The position numbers and the translations under genes were made by a program. The notes under the pieces were generated by a model. That model did not search any database. It worked only from the letters and a program-made list of their open reading frames with translations, and was not told the origin of the DNA. This document shows positions 1 through 8,268 of a stretch of 61,709 bases of DNA, in pieces (the stretch's first letter is position 1; each line of letters begins with the position of its first letter). This DNA is from Candidatus Bathyanammoxibius amoris (lineage in GTDB: Bacteria > Planctomycetota > Brocadiia > Brocadiales > Bathyanammoxibiaceae), in contig JAMXCW010000012.1 in assembly GCA_024451685.1 (NCBI GenBank), positions 1 through 61,709 on the forward strand, given 5' to 3'.

Positions 1-2
1 GG

Positions 3-170
3 TTGAGCTGTCATAACTTAAGGCACATGTTTTCCACCCTATTAGGAAGCAAGAATCGTCACGCTAAACAGATACAGGCCCTGCTAGGCTACAAATCCGC
101 CTTGACAAGCCTAAACGTTTACACTAAAGCACTTGAAAATGACTTACGGGATGCTATTGACAGTATATAG
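3..170 (+). pseudogene. C-terminal end of a tyrosine recombinase (phage-integrase family), cut by the window edge
   Basis: The frame is open from the window edge to a TAG at 168-170 and encodes 55 residues. It begins LSCHNLRHMFSTLLG, which matches the catalytic HxLRH box of tyrosine recombinases. It ends with LLGYKSALTSLNVYTK, which matches the usual LGHxSxxTTxxYTH box containing the nucleophilic tyrosine. The histidine normally found in LGH is a tyrosine here, so the enzyme may be degenerate. The upstream part lies outside the window, so I cannot tell a live integrase from a remnant. No tRNA or att-like repeat was seen in the next 140 bases. It suggests that a mobile element ends close to this edge. 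Confidence 0.7.
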
Positions 171-311
171 CTTGAATAAGGACAAGCATATCGATTACAG
201 ATGGTCAACTCGCACACGTAAGTCCTTATATATTACTATTCCCCACCGCTTCATAATCATGGTCTCACTTTCGTTTCGACTTGCTCGACTAAATGCTGAG
301 GGATGCGCTTG

Positions 312-2156
312 CTACTCCACCGTCACACTCTTGGCGAGGTTGCGGGGTTTATCGACGTCGCAGCCGCGCATGACGGCCATGTGGTAGGCCAGTAACTGCA
401 TGGGGACTGCCGAGAGGATTGGGGTCAGCGGCTCAGGGGCCTCGGGGATGTAGAATACGTGGTCGACTTTTTTAGAGATCTCCGTGTCTCCCTCGGTGGC
501 TATCGCAATTACCCTGCCGCCCCGCGCCTTCACCTCCTCGATGTTCCCCAGAATCTTGGCGTAGGTGCTGTCCTTTATGGCGATGAAAACAACCGGCATG
601 TCCTTTGTGATTAGGGCGATGGGGCCGTGTTTCATCTCGGCCGCGGGATAACCCTCGGCGTGGATGTATGATATCTCTTTCAGCTTAAGCGCGCCCTCAA
701 GGGCCACCGGGAAATTGTAGCCCCTGCCGAGATACAAAAAGTTCTCGCTGTCCTTGTATAATGCGGCCAGCTCTTCTATCTGCTTCTCTCTCCTGAGTAT
801 CTCCCCGACCTGCGCGGGAACCTTTCTCAGATCCGTCATCATACGGTAGACGTCTTGTTCTTCCAGAATACTCCTGCTGCCCAGAAAGACTGTCATCAAA
901 TACAGGGCGGCTATCTGTGAGGTAAAGGCCTTTGTGGACGCGACCCCTATTTCAGGCCCCGCGTGGAGGTAGATGCCCCCCTCGGCCTCCCTGGCGATTG
1001 TGCTCCCCACAACGTTGCATATTGAGAGTGTGCGGGCGCCGTTCTTCTTCGCTTCCCGCATGGCCGCCAGCGTGTCGGCGGTCTCGCCGGACTGGCTTAT
1101 GGCTAGAACCAGCGTGCCCTCTTCGATAATCGGCTTTCTATAACGAAACTCTGAGGCATACTCCACCTCTACCGGCACGCGCGCGTATTCCTCCAGCATG
1201 TACTCCCCCACCAGGGCTGCGTGCCAGGAGGTGCCACATGCCACTATAACTATACGCTTCATCCCCTTAAGTCTTTTTTGCTCCTCAAGAAATACCCCCA
1301 GCCGGACGCTTGAATGGTCGGTGTCCGTCCTGCCCCTCATCACGTTTAACAGGGAGTCGGGTTGTTCATGGATCTCTTTGTGCATGAAATGCCGGTAGCC
1401 CTTCTTCTCAATCTTGTCCGCCTCCCATTCAATTTCTTCGGCACGAATGCGCACGTCCACGTAGCACCTGTCCGCTACAGGGCTGATGCTGCGTGTCTCC
1501 ACCTTCTCCCTGGTCAGCACGGCCAGTTCCCTCTCTTCCAGATACACCACCTTCTTTGTGTGGTTGAGTATGGCCGCTACGTCTGACGTTACAAAATTTT
1601 CGCCCTCTCCCAGGCCCACTGCCAGGGGACTCCCAAACCTGGCCGCCACAATCTTATCCGGGTCATCACTGCATATGGCCGCCAGTCCATAGGTCCCCTC
1701 AACCTCCAGCAGCGCCTTGCTCAGGGCGTCTGCCAGATCCCCACGGAAGTATTTCTCCACCAGATGCACCAGCACTTCTGTATCCGTCTCGCTTTCAAAA
1801 TTATGACCCTCATTCTTGAGCATAGACCTCAGATAATCATGGTTCTCTATTATGCCGTTATGGACCAGGGCAATCTTGCGGCCACAATCCATGAGTGGGT
1901 GGGCGTTCTTTACGGAAGGCGGGCCGTGTGTGGCCCAGCGGGTGTGCCCTATGCCTATCGTACTTTCACAGCGAGAACCCTCCAGCCCGCGGCTCAGGGT
2001 CTCGATCCTGCCTGCTGACTTGACGCACACGACCTCATCAGGGTTTATGTAGGCTACCCCCGCAGAATCATACCCCCTGTACTCAAGCCTCTTGAGCCCC
2101 TCTATGAGGATAGGCAGTACCTCTTTGCCGCCCACATATCCTACTATCCCGCACAT
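312..2156 (-). CDS. glmS: Glutamine--fructose-6-phosphate aminotransferase (isomerising)
   Basis: This cytosolic enzyme makes glucosamine-6-phosphate from fructose-6-phosphate and glutamine, the first step towards UDP-GlcNAc for peptidoglycan and lipopolysaccharide. The 614-residue product has the usual length. It starts MCGIVGYVG, giving the N-terminal nucleophile Cys once Met is removed. The class-II glutaminase domain fills about residues 1-230 (GHTRWATHG, HNGIIEN). Two SIS domains follow from about 290 (CGTSWHAA, SQSGETADT, GRGYNFPVALEGALKLKE). The protein ends in the family-typical NLAKSVTVE. A GGGG run about 8 bases before the ATG can serve as ribosome binding site. I saw no glmS ribozyme core upstream. 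Confidence 0.97.
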   Translation of the reverse strand: MCGIVGYVGGKEVLPILIEGLKRLEYRGYDSAGVAYINPDEVVCVKSAGRIETLSRGLEGSRCESTIGIGHTRWATHGPPSVKNAHPLMDCGRKIALVHNGIIENHDYLRSMLKNEGHNFESETDTEVLVHLVEKYFRGDLADALSKALLEVEGTYGLAAICSDDPDKIVAARFGSPLAVGLGEGENFVTSDVAAILNHTKKVVYLEERELAVLTREKVETRSISPVADRCYVDVRIRAEEIEWEADKIEKKGYRHFMHKEIHEQPDSLLNVMRGRTDTDHSSVRLGVFLEEQKRLKGMKRIVIVACGTSWHAALVGEYMLEEYARVPVEVEYASEFRYRKPIIEEGTLVLAISQSGETADTLAAMREAKKNGARTLSICNVVGSTIAREAEGGIYLHAGPEIGVASTKAFTSQIAALYLMTVFLGSRSILEEQDVYRMMTDLRKVPAQVGEILRREKQIEELAALYKDSENFLYLGRGYNFPVALEGALKLKEISYIHAEGYPAAEMKHGPIALITKDMPVVFIAIKDSTYAKILGNIEEVKARGGRVIAIATEGDTEISKKVDHVFYIPEAPEPLTPILSAVPMQLLAYHMAVMRGCDVDKPRNLAKSVTVE

Positions 2157-2182
2157 TGACCGTGCCCCGTTATGTTTCTATA

Positions 2183-2215
2183 CATTCTGAGGAAGTAAAA
2201 CAACCGAAAAATGAC
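2183..2215. repeat. Dispersed intergenic repeat, CATTCTGAGG... family, copy 1
   Basis: The sequence CATTCTGAGGAAGTAAAAC followed by an AACCGAA block closely resembles the copies at 5028-5085 and 38091-38124. It lies in the spacer upstream of glmS. It resembles the TGTCATTCTGAG...GAAGAATCTC repeats seen between genes in many environmental bacteria. Confidence 0.5.
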
Positions 2216-2364
2216 ATACACAATTTTGTAGTCTCTCTTAGAGCATTACAAAAACAATGATTGTCACATGTTAGCAGAATCTTCCTCTAAAGGCAAGATT
2301 TATGATGCGAACGTCTACTGGATGCTGACTGATTTCTTAAGATATACTGTACTATGCCCCGCAT

Positions 2365-2658
2365 TCAGCTCTTAAAAACCGGAAAGCGATTTAGCTGCTC
2401 ATAGATAGACGTCCACGACCGGCGGGCAAACACGATGGGGACGTTTCGTGACCTTGCCACCTCCTTCACTTTATTAGTTATGTTGTGATTAACGTAGTCG
2501 TAAAGAAGTATTATCAGGTCCATATTCTCAGGTATGCCGTTTCTAAAGCCCCTGTTTTTCTTCCTGCCGGTCATATGCTCTATGCGGGTAGCACCCAGCT
2601 TAACAAGCTCTCTGGGGATAGAACCAAGATTGTCACCACCTACTATTAGTACGGACAT
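2365..2658 (-). CDS. DUF2325 family small protein
   Basis: This 97-residue protein matches the DUF2325 pattern. It opens MSVLIVGGDNLGSIP (a Rossmann-like first strand), followed by the conserved EHMTGRKK, DYVNHNI and FARRSWTSIYEQL blocks. The length is normal for the family. The biochemical role of DUF2325 is not established, and it is often found near metal or redox genes. The start is well supported by AGGAGGT about 8 bases before the ATG. The gene stands alone, with spacers on both sides. Confidence 0.8.
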   Translation of the reverse strand: MSVLIVGGDNLGSIPRELVKLGATRIEHMTGRKKNRGFRNGIPENMDLIILLYDYVNHNITNKVKEVARSRNVPIVFARRSWTSIYEQLNRFPVFKS

Positions 2659-2709
2659 TATCTAAGACCTCCTGCTATAAAACAAAAAAACCGCCTGTGA
2701 AACAACGCG

Positions 2710-2754
2710 TGAGTCTCATCTCATTGAGTCTCGTCTCATTGAGTCTCGTCTCAT
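2710..2754. repeat. Three tandem 15-bp repeats, TGAGTCTCRTCTCAT
   Basis: Three head-to-tail 15-mers occupy 2710-2724, 2725-2739 and 2740-2754. The first differs from the other two by one base (A for G). A partial fourth unit, TGAGTCTCAT, is at 2775-2784. The array sits just downstream of the 178-residue membrane-protein gene. A related unit in the opposite orientation lies at 6818-6832, beyond the porin. Confidence 0.8.
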
Positions 2755-2807
2755 AAAGAAGCTTGTATTGCAAATGAGTCTCATGCGCGCTCATCAGTCA
2801 AAAAATT

Positions 2808-3344
2808 TTACCTCCTCGCAACTCTGCCAGCTCTCCCCTCATCCACTCCACCCCACATCTCGTACATCGGAAGGATTATATAGACCATAGCCACTGCCCC
2901 GAGCAAAATATATGAAGCGATAAGCCATACGGCAAAACCGGGAGAAACGAACCGTACGAGCCACGGCCCGGTGAGATTTAGTATTATACCCACAAAGGCC
3001 GTGACGTGGGTGGCAGCCTTAATCCCTTCCCTGATACCGGTCATATTCAGTATACGCGACAACACAAAGAATATAAGAGGTATCATAAACGCATGCACGT
3101 GTAACGATTCGGACATCTCCCGCGCGCTCTTTGGAAATACCATACCCTCCTCCGGAAGGGGCGCGTCCTCAGGCTCGTCTTCACTGACGTTCCCGACGTA
3201 GTAGACAGCGACCTTGTGCGGCGAAAAATCCGTCCTCTGGGAGAACATCCAGAACGAGATGCCCATACTCAGGCCCATGAGTATGAGGAAAAAACTTATC
3301 GCCGTCTTGTTACTTAGGGAAGCAGTGCACAGGCGTTTAGGCAT
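2808..3344 (-). CDS. Four-helix membrane protein of unknown function, in the ApbE/porin block
   Basis: I do not recognise the family of this 178-residue protein. It has hydrophobic segments at about 16-34, 84-103, 112-132 and 136-158, and a periplasmic-looking acidic loop (DEPEDAPLPEEG) between the first two. Histidines in SLHVHAF and in THVTAF sit at helix starts, which could allow heme or quinone contact, but that is inference. The start codon lies 11 bases downstream of the stop of the FMN-binding/ApbE gene, so the two are probably co-transcribed. This makes it a candidate membrane partner for that flavoprotein. Confidence 0.7.
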   Translation of the reverse strand: MPKRLCTASLSNKTAISFFLILMGLSMGISFWMFSQRTDFSPHKVAVYYVGNVSEDEPEDAPLPEEGMVFPKSAREMSESLHVHAFMIPLIFFVLSRILNMTGIREGIKAATHVTAFVGIILNLTGPWLVRFVSPGFAVWLIASYILLGAVAMVYIILPMYEMWGGVDEGRAGRVARR

Positions 3345-3355
3345 TTTTTCTCCCC

Positions 3356-4969
3356 TCAGGTCTTCTCTTCTTTGAACAGTTCCTTTACGGACCCGACCAT
3401 CTCAAAACCGATATCGTCGTAGTCGTCATGCTCATAGGCAATGAGGGCACCCACGTCTTTGAGGCCTTCCAGGAGTTCCGCGCCGCGTTCACGCCCCAGA
3501 ATAAATACCCCCGTTGAAAGGGCGTCCGCCTCCGTCGCGCTCCCGGCGACCACCGTTACACTGATGACCTCTCCACTGGCAGGCATCCCGGTCCGGGGGT
3601 CAATTATGTGCGAATATCTCTGCCCGTTCACTGTAAAAAACCTTTCGTAATCGCCGGAGGTCGCGATCCCCATGTCCACCAGCTCTATGTACCCCAGGAG
3701 AACGTCTTTGTCTCTGGGGTGCTGTACGCCTATCTTCCAGGTATCGGCACCGGGCGGATGGCCGAGCGCATATATGTTTCCCCCGAGATTCACCAGGGCG
3801 GACGTTATCCCGCGTCCCTTAAGCATGTCAACGGCCCTGTCAACGGCAAAGCCCTTTCCAATGCCGCCCAGGTCTATCCTGGTGTCCGGGTGCTTGAAGA
3901 AGATTGACCCGGACTCACCCTGTTCCTGAATTTCTATGTTCTCATAAGACACGGCGGGCAGTATGGACTCTATCTCACCGGCATCCGGTACGCTTACGTT
4001 ACCGGTATAAAATCCCCACTTATTCACCAGCGGCTCGACGGTTATATCAAATGCCCCCCCGGTAAGAACACTGTAACCCTGCGATTCTTCGATCGCCTCT
4101 AAGAGCACAGGGTCGCATTCTGTCGGCCCATGCGGCGCCTCACGGTTTATGCGTGAGAGTTCGCTTGAAGACTTATAATTGCTCATCAGTGCGTCAAGCC
4201 CGTCCATCACCTCAAAGGCCTCCTTAACCGCCAGCGACGCCACGTCCTTATCGGGACTGTAGACGGATACCTCCGCAAACGTCCCCATAATGAGCCTCGT
4301 CTCCCGTATCAATTCCGGTGGTTCCAGGGATGAAGCTCCCGGCACAAGAGCGACCGCGTTCTCCAGCCCCCGGTCTCCACTCAGATAAAACTCATCCACC
4401 ACGGCCAACACCTTTTTCGTCCCCTTGCACATCATAACGACCGACATGGTGGCGCCCGTGATATTTATGATATCCCTGTTTACCATTATGGGGCTGCGAA
4501 CCGTCTTCCCGATAAACTGGTGGAGGAACCGCCTCCTCACCACCTCTCCGCCACGGCTCTCCCTGTAGACAAGGACCGCCATGTCCTTTATCCTGCCCTT
4601 CGGCTCCACCGCAACAATAAACATAAAGGGGTGAAACTTGCCTATCTCCTCGGTTATGATGGCGTACCCCTGAACCTCCCCGTCTTTTCTGCCTATAAAC
4701 ACCTCAAAGCCCTGCTCGTAAATGCTCCTCCTCAGGCGCCCCTCAAGGCCCCTTTTTTCCTCCTCTGTAAGGATAATCAAGTCCCTGAGAATCTCATCAC
4801 TCTCCGGAAACATCTTAGAGAGGGCTTCTTCCCGGGTAAGATAGACCTGGACCTCAAAATTGCCGGGAGGCTCAGGTTCCTTATAGGCCTGTGCCGATGC
4901 CGGTGTCACTGTCACTGACACCATCAAGGCAACTATGATAACAATCAATAACCCGTGTCTCATACTCAT
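3356..4969 (-). CDS. Exported FMN-binding domain fused to FAD:protein FMN transferase (ApbE)
   Basis: With the ATG at 4969 the product is 537 residues and starts with a signal peptide ending near ASAQA (residue 27). An FMN-binding domain (about 87-190) carries TGATMS, the motif in which threonine (about residue 174) receives covalent FMN in NqrC/RnfG/NosR-type proteins. An ApbE domain follows (about 222-517) with RIDLGGIGKGFAVD, LVNLGGNIYALG and TEADALSTGVFILG. Flavinyl acceptor and transferase are thus on one chain, which should self-modify outside the cytoplasm. A longer reading from the GTG at 5143 is less likely because it would translate the dispersed repeat at 5028-5085. The gene lies between a porin and a small membrane protein. 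Confidence 0.9.
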   Translation of the reverse strand: MSMRHGLLIVIIVALMVSVTVTPASAQAYKEPEPPGNFEVQVYLTREEALSKMFPESDEILRDLIILTEEEKRGLEGRLRRSIYEQGFEVFIGRKDGEVQGYAIITEEIGKFHPFMFIVAVEPKGRIKDMAVLVYRESRGGEVVRRRFLHQFIGKTVRSPIMVNRDIINITGATMSVVMMCKGTKKVLAVVDEFYLSGDRGLENAVALVPGASSLEPPELIRETRLIMGTFAEVSVYSPDKDVASLAVKEAFEVMDGLDALMSNYKSSSELSRINREAPHGPTECDPVLLEAIEESQGYSVLTGGAFDITVEPLVNKWGFYTGNVSVPDAGEIESILPAVSYENIEIQEQGESGSIFFKHPDTRIDLGGIGKGFAVDRAVDMLKGRGITSALVNLGGNIYALGHPPGADTWKIGVQHPRDKDVLLGYIELVDMGIATSGDYERFFTVNGQRYSHIIDPRTGMPASGEVISVTVVAGSATEADALSTGVFILGRERGAELLEGLKDVGALIAYEHDDYDDIGFEMVGSVKELFKEEKT

Positions 4970-5320
4970 AAAACGTCCGAATAATCCTGCATAAAGGCGT
5001 GGCTGGCCGCCGCTGGTGCAGCTTGTATGATTGTCATTCCGAGGGAGTAAAACGACCGAAGAATCTCGCATCTTGGAGATTCTTCGCCCAAAAAACTCAG
5101 AAAGACGTGTGAATTTGTAGACCTTTGTATGACTCATACTCACCTGGTAGCCCCTTAGAGCCTTCCTTTATTACCCACCCATCCCTTGAGGGGGGAGAGT
5201 AAATGTACACCGATACACCGGATGTATGGGCCCGGCCCACCTTGGGCACAGCATTCCAAAAGGGATAATTTTTTTCAGAAGACCCATTCTACTAAAAAGC
5301 ATCCCCCCTTCATAACGATT
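4970..5320. other. Intergenic region between porin and FMN-binding/ApbE gene
   Basis: This 351-base spacer holds one dispersed repeat (5028-5085). I see no further gene, and no terminator with a T-run for the porin. Confidence 0.5.
5028..5085. repeat. Dispersed intergenic repeat with hairpin, copy 2
   Basis: The element begins TGATTGTCATTCCGAGG and continues through a GAAGAATCTC block. It ends in a perfect 10-bp inverted repeat: GAAGAATCTC at 5058-5067 and GAGATTCTTC at 5076-5085. The left part is shared with 38091-38124 and, more loosely, with 2183-2215. Confidence 0.7.
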
Positions 5321-6715
5321 TTAGAAGAACGTCGCCACACCGAAGGCGAACGTATTGTCCCGCTTATGGGCCTGGCCGCTTTCCATATTCCACTCGTAGT
5401 CCACCTTGAACACCGTATCCTCCGTGTAATGGAAGCTGAGGCCGAAACTGGCCCTGTTATTGTACGTTGAGGACCCTTTGTCTATCTGATCCCACCTCGC
5501 GGCCAGCGTGAGGTGTGACTCCTCCTTAAAGAAATTCGGACCCACCTTTCGAATGAACTCCGGCATAAAGTGCCATCTCGGCTCGGCATAGTAGCCCCAC
5601 ATACTGGGCGGCAGGGACGGCTGGTTCGTCCTGACACTCTTACTCCTCTGAAGGTCCGTGTACGCGCCTTCACCCACGAGTTCAAACGGTCCCTTCTCAA
5701 ATGCAAAATCAAAAGCACTTATGTAGAAGTAGTTATCATCGTCGTACTTGTTGACAAAAAAGGAGCCGCCGAACTCAAGTCCTAAGAACGGACTGAAGCC
5801 AACCCTCCCCACAACACCGGGGGTGTTTGTGTTGCTCCTGTCATACCTGAAGAAACGGGCGTCACGAATGCCTTTGCTCTTTGTTATGTTGTTGCCAAAG
5901 CCGTTCGTCGCGTAGATCTCATAATCCAGCTTTGACAACTCCGTCGGAAAGAAAGTACCATAAAATCCCATACCCGCCTGCGTGAGCGTGGTTGGTATAA
6001 TAAACCTGTCCACAAGCGGCCTGTCAATGAATTCCTGAAGAGGGGCGTCGTGAACAAGGTTGTATTTCCCCAGAGGCACCAGGATCAAACCGGCCCTCAG
6101 GTTTATCTCTTCCCGAAGCAAGAAATCAACCGTAGCAAATTCAAGCTTCACCTCTCCATCCAATACCTTGGCGTCACCGACATTGCCGAGTTTAGTGTTG
6201 GCACCGCCGTGCTCAAACTCAATCTCCGCGGCAACCTTCACCCTGTCCGAGACGTCGGAATAGATGAACGGGACGAACCGCAGCACTTCAAACCTGTTGT
6301 CGCTGCCCTCCTGCGCCCTGTAGCTTGCGTCCATGTAGCCGCCGAGGTAGGTGTTCCTGCCCATTCTGCGCAGAAACGGTTTTGTGTAGATACCGCCAAA
6401 CTGCGGTGAAACCTCCTCCTGAGCAAACTCCTCAGCCCTCTCGGGTATGTAGAGGCCCGAAAGGGTAAAGTCCCCCCGCCTGCCGGGCTCCTCCGGCTTC
6501 TTCTCACGTCCCTCACCCTTTTCAGCAAGCTCCGCAGCAGTCCTCCTCTCCCTCTCCGCAGCAGCCACCTGCTGTCCCACAAGCATCTCCTTCAACTCCT
6601 GCACCTGTTTCTCCAGCCTGTCGACCTTGTTTCTCAGGTCCTCCTGCGCCAGTACGCCCTGAGACGGAATCAAAAAAATCATTAGAAAAAACGCCATCCC
6701 TATTACGACCCTCAT
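5321..6715 (-). CDS. Outer-membrane porin with N-terminal coiled coil
   Basis: The 464-residue product starts at 6715, where AAAGGAG lies 9 bases upstream. A signal peptide (MRVVIGMAFFLMIF... to VLAQ) is followed by a short coiled coil (LRNKVDRLEKQVQELKEML). A charged linker comes next, then a region of alternating aromatic strands typical of trimeric phosphate-selective-type porins. The last residue is phenylalanine (VATFF), the usual outer-membrane insertion signal. It could pass anions or small solutes; the substrate is unknown. It heads the block with the FMN-binding/ApbE fusion and the small membrane protein, although a 350-base spacer makes separate transcription possible. Confidence 0.85.
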   Translation of the reverse strand: MRVVIGMAFFLMIFLIPSQGVLAQEDLRNKVDRLEKQVQELKEMLVGQQVAAAERERRTAAELAEKGEGREKKPEEPGRRGDFTLSGLYIPERAEEFAQEEVSPQFGGIYTKPFLRRMGRNTYLGGYMDASYRAQEGSDNRFEVLRFVPFIYSDVSDRVKVAAEIEFEHGGANTKLGNVGDAKVLDGEVKLEFATVDFLLREEINLRAGLILVPLGKYNLVHDAPLQEFIDRPLVDRFIIPTTLTQAGMGFYGTFFPTELSKLDYEIYATNGFGNNITKSKGIRDARFFRYDRSNTNTPGVVGRVGFSPFLGLEFGGSFFVNKYDDDNYFYISAFDFAFEKGPFELVGEGAYTDLQRSKSVRTNQPSLPPSMWGYYAEPRWHFMPEFIRKVGPNFFKEESHLTLAARWDQIDKGSSTYNNRASFGLSFHYTEDTVFKVDYEWNMESGQAHKRDNTFAFGVATFF

Positions 6716-6817
6716 AATACATTTCTCCTTTCTCGCTTTGTTTTGGATTTCTTCCGTGTCGCATACTAATCTCTCTTGCACAGGCCTTCAGCAATGACTA
6801 TTATTTGTTACATGAAT

Positions 6818-6832
6818 TGAGACTGAGACTCA
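6818..6832. repeat. Opposite-orientation copy of the 15-bp repeat at 2710-2754
   Basis: TGAGACTGAGACTCA reads TGAGTCTCAGTCTCA on the other strand and resembles the tandem units at 2710-2754. In both places the repeat adjoins an ACGCG or CGCGT stretch. The two sites enclose the porin, FMN-binding/ApbE and membrane-protein genes. Confidence 0.45.
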
Positions 6833-6999
6833 CGCGCAGAGATTACCCTAATCCGTACCCCCCGTCAAGATGTTTTTCCATAAAAACCATGACACCTTCA
6901 CAAAGTCTGTTGTAACAAGAAGATACGGGCTCGCTAGGGAAAGATAACACAGTGAGGAGGCCGTTAAATCTCTACATAAAAGCACATAGACTTCAGCTC

Positions 7000-8139
7000 T
7001 TATTTGCCGCCAGCCGTATCAGCGGCCCACCGCCGGGCCATGTCTATACGTTTGGCAATGGCCGGGTGGTCGTAGAACAGATACTCGATTATGCCGGAGG
7101 GGTCTTTGTCGGCGAGGTTGTTCTCGGCGAGTTTTGTCATCAGGCTTATAAAGTCGCCGGGTTTGCCGGTCTTGTCCAGCGCGTAGCGGTCGCACTGCAC
7201 CTCAAGCCCACGGCTGTACCAGTTCTGAAGGGGTAATATAATGACGCCAAACACACCCAGTATAAGCAGCAACAGCGGCAGAGTGGCGATATCATACGTG
7301 TGCTCAAAACCAAGTTCTAATAAAAACCTCTCCAGGAGGCCTTGCGCTATGTACAGGCCGGCAAATCCTGCGATGCCGGCCACCGCAAGAAACTTCCATA
7401 TATGCCTGTATACGTGGTGGCCTAATTCGTGCGCGAATACCACCGCAATCTCATCCGTCGAGAAGTTCGAGAGAAGCGTGTCCCCCAGGATGACCCTGCG
7501 TGTACTGCCAAGACCCGCGAGCATCGCGTTTGCCTTCTTCGTGTTCCTGCTCAGGTCCATTTTATAGACGCCCTCCAGGGTGACACCGGCGTCCGCGGCC
7601 AGCGGGGTTAGCGTCTCCCTCAACCCCTCGTCTTCCAGTGGAGTAATCTTATAGAACAGCGGCAGTATGAGCACGGGCGCTATCCTCGCAAGCACCACAC
7701 TAACCAGCATGAAAAGTATCCCGGCCGGTATCCACCAGTGTTCACCAAAATTTCTTATCAGAAAATATACCGCTTCTATCATTGGGAGGGTTATAGCAAA
7801 CCCCAGCCCCGCGCCCTTCAATTCGTTCTTAGCCCAACCCGCAATGGTCTGGTTGGACAACCCGTAGCGGTGTTCAAGTATGTAGCCGGAATAGAAATCA
7901 AGCGGCAGGCTTATAACGGCAAACAGCAGGCAGAAGCACAGGTAATAAACGCCGAGCTGAAGATAATACCCCTGGGTGAATCCCGCCGCAATGTCTTTGA
8001 GCGGGAAGGTGAGGTACAGCGTCAAGAAGAGCAGGAAACCAATGCCGACGATTAAGTTGATAATGGTCAGCGCATAGCGCCTCCTTGCGTATTCTTTGGA
8101 CTTTGCTCCTACGTCCGTTTTGGTCTTTTCTGTTATCAT
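7000..8139 (-). CDS. M48-family zinc metalloprotease (CAAX prenyl protease/Ste24-like)
   Basis: The 379-residue integral membrane protease would hydrolyse membrane-associated or misfolded peptides at the inner membrane. Several N-terminal helices (M48 N-terminal domain) precede the zinc site HELGHH (about residues 237-242). A downstream glutamate in RGLEVQCDRYALD completes the ligand set. The length fits Ste24-like members rather than HtpX. I chose the ATG at 8139, since the frame upstream runs into a dispersed hairpin repeat. No strong ribosome binding site is visible there. It stands near bioB without evident functional link. Confidence 0.88.
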   Translation of the reverse strand: MITEKTKTDVGAKSKEYARRRYALTIINLIVGIGFLLFLTLYLTFPLKDIAAGFTQGYYLQLGVYYLCFCLLFAVISLPLDFYSGYILEHRYGLSNQTIAGWAKNELKGAGLGFAITLPMIEAVYFLIRNFGEHWWIPAGILFMLVSVVLARIAPVLILPLFYKITPLEDEGLRETLTPLAADAGVTLEGVYKMDLSRNTKKANAMLAGLGSTRRVILGDTLLSNFSTDEIAVVFAHELGHHVYRHIWKFLAVAGIAGFAGLYIAQGLLERFLLELGFEHTYDIATLPLLLLILGVFGVIILPLQNWYSRGLEVQCDRYALDKTGKPGDFISLMTKLAENNLADKDPSGIIEYLFYDHPAIAKRIDMARRWAADTAGGK

Positions 8140-8143
8140 AAAA

Positions 8144-8212
8144 TTGTAGCGTCCGATCTCCGCATCGGACGTGGAGGCAAGAAACGTCGGGTACGGAGAC
8201 CCGACGCTACAA
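8144..8212. repeat. Double-hairpin repeat with TTGTAGCGTC/GACGCTACAA ends
   Basis: Terminal inverted repeats (TTGTAGCGTC at the left, GACGCTACAA at the right) enclose two internal hairpins. One is CGTCCGAT/ATCGGACG and the other CGTCGGGT/ACCCGACG. The element lies directly upstream of the M48 protease start. The same layout recurs at 38266-38317 and, with different ends, at 15052-15110. Confidence 0.75.
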
Positions 8213-8268
8213 CAACGAATTCCGTATGCCACAAGACCAGCTCTCGTTGTCGCTCGCAAGTACCGTCC

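Noticed and set aside
171-311. tRNA gene as integration site beside the recombinase remnant
   Set aside because: No acceptor/T-arm sequence or cloverleaf pairing was found in this stretch.
2157-2364. glmS ribozyme or other riboswitch upstream of glmS
   Set aside because: No conserved core or pseudoknot pairing could be recognised; the spacer holds only a dispersed repeat.
2710-2784. Possible CRISPR array
   Set aside because: The units are 15 bp and directly adjacent, with no spacers, and there are no cas genes nearby.
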